Positions 16,276 to 27,800 of a stretch of 64,000 nucleotides of DNA are shown here, piece by piece (position 1 is the first letter of the stretch; each line of letters opens with the position of its first letter). Source of the stretch: Theocolax elegans (taxonomy: Eukaryota > Arthropoda > Insecta > Hymenoptera > Cerocephalidae); the NCBI GenBank assembly GCA_026168455.1, contig CM047425.1, positions 20,352,648 to 20,416,647 on the forward strand, written 5' to 3'. The notes under the pieces were generated by a model, which saw only the letters and a list, made by a program, of their open reading frames with translations, was not told the DNA's origin and ran no database searches. A program made the position numbers and the translations under genes.

Positions 16276-18871
16276 ATTTTTTACTTATATTCTATTGTAC
16301 ATAACTTAGTATTTTACAGAATAATTTTATGAGGTAAGAATATGATTTTAATTGCTATTAAATCTCTTTCATAAAAATATTCAATAATAAATATATCTAG
16401 TGACTTCATGTTACGTAATATAAAATGAAATGATTTTTGGCAAAAGTAATGTCAATTTTGTAATAAATCAAAAAAACTAAATAATACATTATTAAAGTAG
16501 AAAACCAATGAATTTATTCTAGCAAAGTAACATACTACAATTTACTTTGTTCAAACCAAAATTCATCATAATTAACTTGATAAAGAATAAATACAGAAAA
16601 ATACGTATTGTTAACAAACGTAAAGACTTCATGAATCAATAATTCGTCTATTTTATAAGATTACCTAAATATATATTATAATATATATTTACTAATTGAA
16701 CTCACAAGTACGTAAATCTGTACAACTATTTACATTAATTTTATTATATTGATAGTACATTTTCATATTTAATTAATATTAAATAATAAAAAATATTAAA
16801 ATTGTTTCATCTTTCATCTATAGAATATTAAATTATTTCTTGTATATGAATTTTTATTTAAATTAAATAAACAAAATTTTAAATTGAAAAGGTATGGACG
16901 AAGTAAAAAAACCTGATTAACAAATCGCATGGAGTTTTATTATTTTTTTTCATCTTATTTCGTTACAAAGTACATAATATACACAATTTAATCTTATCAC
17001 ACATCTCAGCCCTTTCGCGAATATTCACATTTAACGAGCGCATAATATTCTATATAAAATAAATTTTGTAGTTTGTAAAATTTGATTACTCGTTTAAAAT
17101 AAAACCAACGCATTTAATGACAAGTAAATGAATCAACTTTCCATGATTACTACAATTTAATTTATTATCTTATGGACCTGAAATAGAATTAGTAATAATT
17201 ACGTATATAGGTATAAAATTTATCAATGATACAAAGTTTATTATTTAAAAAAAATCATAAAATATTATCTTTTCTGTAATTACACTTCTACTGAAATTTT
17301 GAATGTTTCATATTTATCTGTCAAATAAAATAATCGTTACCAACAAAGTATTTCTGCGCGATGTATCTTTACGCACTACTCACAACTTTTTCATTTTGCA
17401 ACAAAAAATTTATATAATATGTACAGTCACGCACAATAAAAATAGGAAAAAAATAGATGTCCAGCACGCACGAATTTCGCAGACTAATAATTTCACCCGG
17501 AACTCGATATCGAGAATTTCTTATTAATATATCCATGGTTACTATAAAAAATTTGTAATTGAAACATCCTCGTGTATGAGTCTTGGGCTGTTAACTTTCA
17601 TCTAGTTTAACCATTCTCTCCCACTGTACAGTATTTATACAGCTGATGCACAAAAAAGTGAAAAAATGAACAATTTGTCACTAGCACGCGACGGTAGCAT
17701 CTCACGCGAATTAAACATCAACATTATCATATTCTGTTAATATTACAAGTTGTGGAAAAATTAGCGAATGATGCGCGGAAAAGTCGTATATCACGTAGTT
17801 GGGCGGTTTGTGTGAATTCTTATTGTTCTTTATTTTAATTCTTAGAGAATTCACTGCTTCACTAGGTATGAACGCGTCTTTTGATGCATATTACAATTGA
17901 TTATAAAATATAATCTCAACGTCAGTATCGCATTTTATTTTCAATCCTTCTTCGAGATTTATTTTTATGATGATGGCAGCTAAGTGAATAACGAGTAATG
18001 AATATTTACTCATTCAATTTAGGCAGATAGTTCATAAATATTAGCAGAGATATATTTCCAATTGTTTGCAATGTTGGATGGACTAAATTTCTTCTTATAT
18101 GAATTAATTTTTGCGGTTAAAGAATAATAGATCAAAGTATTAATTTATCATGAAAGATAAAGTAATTGCTGCTATTTTTAATTAGTGTAAAATTGTTACC
18201 AAATTTACAAAAAATGTCCAGCGATAACCTTTTACGAATATCAGCAAAATCACTAAGTATTTTTCTACGTAGAAAAATGTACAATTAATGTAATATTTTA
18301 TTTTAAAAACACTAGCAATCGTTCACACTCTTCAATCTACTATTAAAACGCATTCAAAAATTATCACAACTGTATAACAACCAACATACAAGCATTTTCC
18401 ATTCACACAATTATACTGACGATTATTTTTTTTTTGCAATTCTGTAAACTTTCTTTTCGCAACTTTTTTGTAGTCATCATTTCAACAAGTTATATCTTGG
18501 ACACAAATCTAGTGATTTCGATGATTTCAATTTTATTGACAATAAAATCAAATGGAAGATTAAACTACCATTTTATTATCACTAGACCGCGACATAGTGC
18601 TCAAATTAAACTTCTTATTTCACATTAGATAAAAAAGACTATAAAAAAAGAGATTTCGTTGCTAATGCATACGCACGCATATCTCAGTAATATTTCTACA
18701 AACTTTTCAGAACTCGTCATTAATGCTTCGTCGTTGATTTCAATTTTCATTTTAGTGATAATCAAATGTTGAAAAATTATTTTTTACTCGTTTTACAAAA
18801 GCTGATGATTGCGATAAAAGTTACGCTTTGTCTGTTTTTGTTTTCGTCGTAAGTTCTTACGCGCTTTTAAT
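16276..18871. other. Convergent intergenic region and PPP4R1 3' UTR
   Basis: AT-rich DNA between the ends of two convergent genes. No coding sequence is seen. The part nearest 18871 should be PPP4R1 3' UTR on the minus strand. It contains a minus-strand TGTGAT K-box at 18363-18368, complementary to the miR-2/13 seed. Confidence 0.45.
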
Positions 18872-21800
18872 TTAATAGAATGTGTCGCTTTCCACTTTGC
18901 TTGCAAAAATGCGAACGTCTCTATCGCAGTCCTCTTGCATAACTTTCAGCTTTTCTTGTACGTCGCTTAATAATTCTGCATCGAGATCACCTGGGACACA
19001 ATAAACAAATTAATGTTTGTGAAGATTATTAAATATTCATAATAAACACATGTATTCAAAACATTATACGTACTCATCTCAACGACGTCCCTCGCAAGTG
19101 TTCTAGCGACAACCAACCTTACGTTAGGCACTTTATCGGTGGAGAGTTCGAGAAGGTAGGGCAGTAACTCCTTTGAGAAGATCTCTGTACTGATAACGCG
19201 TTTGGATACAAGTTCCGAGCAAACAAGAGCATAAGTTTGTCTGATTATCCACCTTTCAGATGCACGAGTTATTAGCATCTCTCTTATCTCCTGGATCATT
19301 GCTATCGCAATCGGGTCATTTTCGAGGTTTATTAAATACGATATCGTTTCGGCCACCTATAAAAAGGAAAATAATAACAACTTTATCTTTAACGTACAAA
19401 AAACTATTACATGAATTTTTCATATATGTTAAAAAATTTAATTAATAAAAGAGAGAAAAAAATACAAACTTACAGCGCTCAAAGCTCCCTGTCGCACAGC
19501 AGCAACCCTGTCTCGTATAAGGTGCAGCAACAAGGGTACTACGTATTGTGCTACATCAAAACATTCATAAAGATGTATAATCAAGGCTAACTGCTTGACG
19601 AGTTCTTCTCTTAGCCTCCAATTCCAATTACTATCGGTGACGAGAAAGTCACTGAGCTTTGGCAAGTATTGCATGCGATCTTGTGGACTTAGCACCTTTA
19701 AAAATGTAGAAAAATTCTTCAGAGCTCCTATTCTTACTTCGTCGAGGTCTTTAATAAAACCATTGAAAATTGGTACGAGATCACGTGCTGTGTATTCTTT
19801 TTCAATGATTATGGCAATTTCATGGATTCCAGAGGCTAAGGTACTCCGCACCTTCCACGCTACTGCGGTTGAAAGTCGATGATATGCGTCCTAAAAGTAT
19901 ATAAAATTATTATTTTTCAAAAATAAATTAAAAAATGATTTTATTGATCTTAAAAACATGACAATTGTTTTGTAATCTATTTTAAAAAGAAAGTAGTTCA
20001 AAATCATTTATTATATAGGTAATTATACAATAAGTCGGTGATTAATTATTTTTTTTAATTAATTTATTTAGTTTTCACTTTATACTGTAATTATATAAGT
20101 TTGAGACAAATATACAATAAAAATAAATTTGTTTTATTGAAAATTGCCATTTTATGTTAAATGTGATTTTGTATAAATTTACCTTTAGTCGATGCCAATT
20201 ATTTTTGCCTAAAGTTAGAACTACAGCAGGGAAACTATAAGCGCAATGATAGTCGAGATCCGTACCGATATCATAACAGTCGGGTTGGAGGAAAGGAATC
20301 GAGACAAAATGTTCAATCAAAACTAACGGAACAGTATCCTCTTCTTGTTGATCATCGTCTGAATTAATCATGTTTGATAGAGATGAGAGAGTTGACTGCC
20401 TAAGGTTTGACAGATTAGAGGAGCCTTGATCCAGTGAAGAATCAGATACACCAATAGTATCATTGAAGGTATTATCATTGAAGGTATTGTAAGAATATTC
20501 AGTCAACGTTACCGACGTATCTATTTCAGTTGAATTCGGGCTTCGTGTAAACTTAGGAAAGTAAAAAAATAAAACATCAATATTAAGAACTAAGTAAAAA
20601 CAGTCAAGAATATTAAATAAAAATGAACAAATTTCAAAACATCTAACGCTTTTAAATGTGATTCGAATTATCATGCATCTAAACCGTTTCCCTTATACTA
20701 TTTGTATCAATATTATCAATACTTACATATAATTCTTTACTCCCATAATCGTGCATTAATCTTCTTTTGCCTTTGTCTTCATTCTCCTCGTCATCGTTAT
20801 CCTCATCTTCGTTTTCTTCATCCTCATTCTCTTCATCCTCATTTTCTTCATCGTCATCGTTCAGTTTTTCGCATACATTTCGGTCGTAAATTTTGATCCT
20901 GAATCTATTATCGAGGCCTTCAATATCTTTTTTGTCACGCTTAAATTTATTCTGTTGATCGTTAGAATGATTATTCTCATTATCATCAAATTCCTCATTT
21001 TGCTGTTCAGTCGCATTTTCAGTGTTTTTGTTGCAATCCTCAAACTGTTCATTTTGATTTTCAATTATTGTATTTTTATTATCTAAAATAATAAATAAAG
21101 GTAATCGGGTAAAACTTAATATTCTAAAAAATTTCTGGATATGAAAATACTTATAACTAAATAGTATTTATTGACGCATCTCATACGGCTATGTGATGTA
21201 AGTTTAATTTTTTTTTATATTGTAGCCACAACATTCGTTTATGCGGCGTCATTTAAATATCAAAAAATATTTTTGTTTGTTGAAAGAAAAAATGTTCTTA
21301 CTTGTGTCATCATTCGGCTTTTGATCTGCTTCGCTTTTATGGTCCTTCTCTTCTGGATATTGTAGCTCGTTGTTCGTTTCGTTGGTGTTCGTCCTTTCAT
21401 TATCATTAATGATGGACTCAACCAGCTTTGGATCCAAAGGCATATCCGGAGGATCATAATAGTATTGAAATAGATTAAATTTCGCATGTACTTTCGTCTT
21501 GCTAATTAAACATTTGTTTAGTATTACCTGAAATAAGATTTAAAACAAAATTAGTATTTTAAATAAGAAAAAAATATATAAATTTTTACTCAATATGTCT
21601 GAATTTACAAATAAACAAGAATCTTGAAATAATATTCAATTATTTAATATTTTCATGTAAATAAATGTGTAAATGCAGATAATTAATTTATTAATATATA
21701 AATATATGTATAATTTATTATAATTTATAGATTAAATTATACAGAATAATAAAAATTAAAATGCTATTTTTATAATTGCAATTTAGTATTTATTTTTTTT

Positions 21801-24800
21801 TTTTATTCTTGATTTTGTGCTCTCTTTTTCCTGGCACTTCCTACCGTTTATCCCCTGGGGGACTTTAACGGTGTTCACCTACCACCTATGTGTGGGTGCT
21901 TTATCCCTCCCTTAAAAACCCCACCATCTCGCATTCGCCCGGGGTTATGCCCGTGGATGAGGGAAACCTGTGAAGCAGGGAAAACCTCATCCGAGATGGC
22001 CGGTGTATTCGAAACATTCTTTTTGGGTGTCAAAGTCACATTGCGTAGGCCTTGACACCGAAACCGAATGTTTCACACCTCCCGCTCACGTTGTGAAGTG
22101 TGAAAAAACACCTAACCCGCCACGAAAGCCAAACCCATCCAAGTGCGAACCGCACTCAGTGCTGCTTAACTTCCGTGACCGGCCGAGATGCGTCTCCGCC
22201 ACTCCGCCACCGTGTCGGTAATTGCAATTTAGTATTAAACAAGTATAATATTAATGATATAGAACTTACTTTTTTATACTTTCGTTTGCTTTGCTATAAA
22301 AAAATAAAAATGATATTAATTTATAAAATATTTTATATATATTAGAATAAAGAATACTCATCAATACTAACTTTCCAAATATTAGGATGGTTAACATCAA
22401 AATCAGGCGGATGCGTTGTGCATCTGAGGTTTTGATTAAGTATATCGCTAACTTTGGCAACAGGAACTCTGCAATATATAATTTATAACATATTATCAGA
22501 ATATTCTACGAAATGTTATATAGGTACATCATAATAGTATTTATACTAAGGGAGGGAGTCATACTATATTTCAACCTCCTTTAACCTCCTTCAACCTACT
22601 TTATCGCCATAAAATATAACATAAAAATTAACGTAAGTAAAAATCAGCATTATTTAATGCAATACTAATAGTTCATTTACCTTCTTTTATAATAATCCAC
22701 CAGTCACCTCAGTTTAGAACAAAAATATTCATTATTTTTAATAATCCAATAAATTCTATATCTAAAACTTGGCACATGGATGGATTATTTATAAACGAAG
22801 GTCAATAAACTCTCTAAATGTTATAAACTAGTTTTTAATGTTCTTCAAATTATAGTGATATTTGATATCGATATCATACGAAAGACGAAAATTGACTAAA
22901 GCACCCCATTCATTGGTACTTTCTAAATGATTTTTATAAAAAAATTGAAACTTATATTTTACTTTATTGTCAAATAATTATAATATTATAGGTACTACAC
23001 GCAAAGAATTTTCTAATAAAAATTACTATACCACGATAAACCTGGGACATATGAGCTATTTCAGCAAAAGACAACATAAAAGTTGTAATATTTGTAAGGA
23101 AATCGTAATAATTTTTAACGTGCTATCATGATAATTTTTAAGTCACAAATCAAATATAATGTCTATACGAAAATTCTCTCCGCGTATCAAAGTCGTAGGC
23201 ATTGTCAAAACTTTTATTACATTACATAATATTCAACACATAAATAATATTATTTTCTCTCACAATAATGAAGACATAAACTTACATATTAAATCTTGGC
23301 CAACCGTGCTCGTTTTCATAGACAAGTACAAGTTCGCCCTTTTGATCGCATATAAGCTCGTGAAACTGCTTGGCAAAAGTCGAGATGAAGGGTCCGAGAA
23401 TCTCGTAGGCCGAACGTTTCACCCAGCGTGAATCGTCACGTAGATGGTTGATAAGAAGCTTCGAAAGAAGGTTGCGACGCAACGACAATGGCACGCACCG
23501 TGCCACCGACATCATCACGTCCACCGATGTCTTCCGCACGCTCCACGCAACATCCTGGCACAAATTCGAATACGCCTGAAGCTATAATAAACATGAAAGA
23601 TCAATTTGTTGCTCTAATCGCTACTAAAAATGCTTTATTTATATAACGATATGCTTTAATTATTTAATCCATTTAATAGAGTAAAATATTACTTGTGATT
23701 TTTTGCCGCATTTTTAAATAAACCAGATATGAGATCAAATGTAACAAAGCTCTACTATATTTTTATTTTGATTAAGTGTTTAATTATATATTGTAATATT
23801 CGACAACTCTAATAATATATTTATTTAAATAATAATTTTTAATTGATTAAATATATATCTACTGTTCTATTATCACATATTGTTAAATAATTAGAGTTCC
23901 TTATTATAGATTCGTACTTTATCCATGATTGTCTATCTAAATATTTAAATCACTCATTTAGGTTACATTAAGTAATTTATATTTAAGAAATTACGTATGT
24001 CTCAATTCTAATTTATATTTTATAGCATATTTTTTTCCTGGTAAAAGCATTTATAGTAAATAATTATGAGGAAACATACCTTTCAACTCAAAAATTATAT
24101 TCAAATTATTGAATTTAAAATCTAAAAAAAATCGTACGGACAGTTTGAAACTAAGAGCGTGACGAATTGTCATTTAAAAAAAAATAATTTCTGTATTTAT
24201 AATTAAATAAATAAATTTTTGGTTAGTAATTTTGAGTAAAGAAAATTTTGTATAAGATATTATATATAGCAACTTAAACATTTGAAAATATTTGAGTATA
24301 TTGTTAAATGCGTGCAAAAGAGCCTGACCAAAAGGATTTTTTCTAAAAATAAATTTTTTTATTTATAAAAAAAATATGAAGAATGCCTATTATTATTTCA
24401 TGAGTCTAACATCCTTTTAATAGGTAAACAAGATCCTATATTTTAAATTTGTTTAGGAATAGTTAGTTGTGCTAGTAAGAAAATTTCTTAACAAAATAAT
24501 AAAAATATATATAAAAATAACTTACTAGTTTTGTGTAAATAGTTTCCTTTGACATTATCGTACAGAACTCGCCCATAATAGCCGCGCAAACTCTCCTGAC
24601 GAACCATCCGTTGCTGTTACACAGTTCGAGAAATCGATCAAGAAACAATTTCTCAGTAAGTTCATCTCCTATGTATGGATTGACCTTTGTCATGAGCTGC
24701 AGATAGAATAAGAATTTTCGTAAGATTGATGTTTTGAAAACATAATGTTAATATTGGCACACATATAACAAACGTTTTGGTCCATAAAAACAATTTTATT

Positions 24801-27800
24801 TTACGACACTGTACGATACATAACGTTAAATCGTATGTAGAATAAAAAACATTTTGTATGCAAGAAGAAAGACGCTTAGCTACATTTGATAATAAAACTA
24901 TACATTACAAGTTATGTAAATATTAATACCTATCTGTTAGTAATTCTTCAATTGATGATTTTTTTCTAACTGTTTCGCACATCAAAGCTGGCTGTGATAT
25001 GCGTTAAATTACACCATATCACAACCACTCTGACGGGCGGAACAATCGAATTTTTTGGAACCATGCCTAGCATTGTTTTATAGCATTTAAAATTTTTTAA
25101 AAAGGTTTAGCTTAAGTTTTGAAGAAAGTGTAGTGAAATTTGAAAGCACCAAATTTAGAGTAATATATCCTAAATATATAAGTACATGGCAGAAAAAATA
25201 GTTCTTTGGATACACGATTGCAGTCTACTCCATGGAATGTCTATAATTAATTTTAAATTAGTCAAAATTAACTTGAAGCCGTGTAAGCCATATTCAAAAA
25301 TGCGGAGTAAGATTGCATGCTAATTGAAATGAAACTTAAATTATTTTAAAAGTCTTAATATTCACAAAAGTATTAATTAATGAATTGAAAATTACTATAA
25401 GAAGACGACAATGAGAATCTATTTAAAGATTCAATCAAGAAATCATTGACAAGGTACCACATCGAAGTAGTATAATGAAATTCATGAATCATCTAGCTCA
25501 AAATAATCAATGATAACAAATTATCGATGAGAATGAATATAAAAAAAAATATATAATAAAAACTAGATAATCAGTGTATACACAAGATCAATTGTAAAAG
25601 ATCTCGAGTCAGTAGAAAAATACTTTTGTTGGTTGTTGTACCCATATGAATACGCAGACTTGGACGAATGACGAGTCGGAGGGTAAATCGTCCCCCAGAA
25701 TGGTGTGTGTCCCACGATCTCAATTCCGCGAAATCGACGGGCAAGTCCTTCTCTCGCGCACGCACACGCCGAAAGGAAGGTACTTAGTCGGCCCCGCAGA
25801 ATCCGGACGGCCCTGAAGCAGGCACCGGTCTCTCTCTTTTCTCTTTCTTTCTCTCTCGCCCCCTCCCTATCCTCCTCTATCGCTTCTCTCAGAAGAGGGG
25901 TTTTTAAGCGAGTGGAGGGAGAGACAGAGAGAGGGAGGATACTAAGCTACGTAAGAGGCGGGAACCGATGCTTTTATATTTTTCTATTTTTCTATTTTAA
26001 TTCTTTGTTCGTGAAATGTTGTTATACAATTCACATATGTGAAAAGTTTGAACATTCATTTATCAACTTACTCTTCTGTTTATTTGTTTAGTATTTTGAG
26101 AGTAATCTAAACTATTTATTTTGTATTATATAATTATTTAAATCATTTATTTGATACATTGATATAACGCTCGAAATAAATTTAATTTTTTTTATATGAA
26201 AATCATTGTAAAAAGTTAATATTAAACATAAACAGTATTATCATTACTATTTTTATATAAACATATTTAACTAAAAATATTATTACATTCACCTAATGAT
26301 ATATAGTATATTTAATGCAAAAAAAAATATAGAAGCACTAACAATAAGTAGATTATTCAATAATTATCACAAATTTCTAAATGTATATTTCATCTACATC
26401 TTTAAAATATTTACACAGAAAATATGTATTTCCACGTGCAAAATTTTTTAAATATGTTTTTTACTTATAGACTTGCGACTTTGCATAATGATGTATTATT
26501 CAATGATCTAGTACTTCTGTATTTGGGTTTTCCATTAAATACTATATATCGTTAAATAAATGTAATAAACAACAATTTTTGCTCGGTCGGTATACAAATC
26601 TTCATAAACGAATATATTATAGAGTGAACTGCGTTTTATTTTTCTTTAATATTCTAAAATATTTTCTTTTTTTATAAAAATGATTAATTAATTACTAATC
26701 TTATAATTAATATTAACATAATTACAATTTGATACACGATTAATACAAAAAAGTCATTTATTTTTGAAAATTAAATTTGAAGACAACAATGTCTCTTCTT
26801 TAGCAGTTGATTTTAAGATACGTCGAGATTGAAGATACTCACCGCTCAACAAAGCTGGCTGTGATATGAGCTGGAAAAATCGACATACAACAGCCACTTT
26901 GTGAGCGACGCGATCTGCACTAAAAAAAGTTGTTCGAAGTCTAATCTCTTGAATCGAAGAGCAAGTGCCACGTTGAGGAATCGGAAGCGTCGATCCAACT
27001 CGTCAAAAATGGCTGTGATATGAATATCTGAAGAACAACACGCCACAACCAATTTGACGATCGGATCGTGCTCTTTAATTTTGAATTTTTTTCTTCTTAG
27101 ATGATGTATTTATACTTGACTTTCAAATGTTGTCTTCTTATACATGTCGTCAAAATTAGCTATTAGATTAATAATATCTTTATAATTCAACATATTAATA
27201 TTTTAATACATATTTACATAATTTACATTTACAAAATGTTATTTACATAATCAAGTAATACAAAATTTCACTATAAATTGTAGTTTATTATACAGCTTTA
27301 CAAAATAGCTGTATTTACACGGAGAGAAAAGTTTTGTAAAAATTATCATCATGATCTGGATACAAATTATATTACCAAGATAGTAACATTATTGTATATT
27401 TATGGATAATAATTACGTAAACAATCGAACATCAGCATTTGACCCTGAGTATTGTGACAATTTGGATTTGTTTTTTCTCTCCGTGTACGTGTTGTGCTAA
27501 TTAAAATAAAACGAATATTCGTTCCTATTAAATGTTCTAAAAATATATTACATTCAATAGGAAACGATTACGAAGAGAAAAATCCTATAGAAATCGCAAG
27601 TAAAAAAGAATAAATAAAAAATCTTGGGATGTTGAAAGTTGGTCAAAAACAAAGAGCCGGAATGAAGCGTCGATCGATTCTACGGGCCAAGCTCATCAAA
27701 ATGGCTGTGATATGGAAACTCGAAACATTCCACAACCAATTTGATGTATCGGACCGCAAAAGTGCTGTTTCCTCGGTACCTCTCTCTCTTTCTCTCTCTC

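Noticed and set aside
21970..22345. 83- and 81-codon frames
   Set aside because: They lie inside the 5S-derived SINE and reflect its GC-rich non-coding body.
26846..27052. 68-codon minus-strand frame and similar frames at 27629-27880
   Set aside because: They coincide with miRNA hairpins; the conserved signal is the stem-loops, not a protein.
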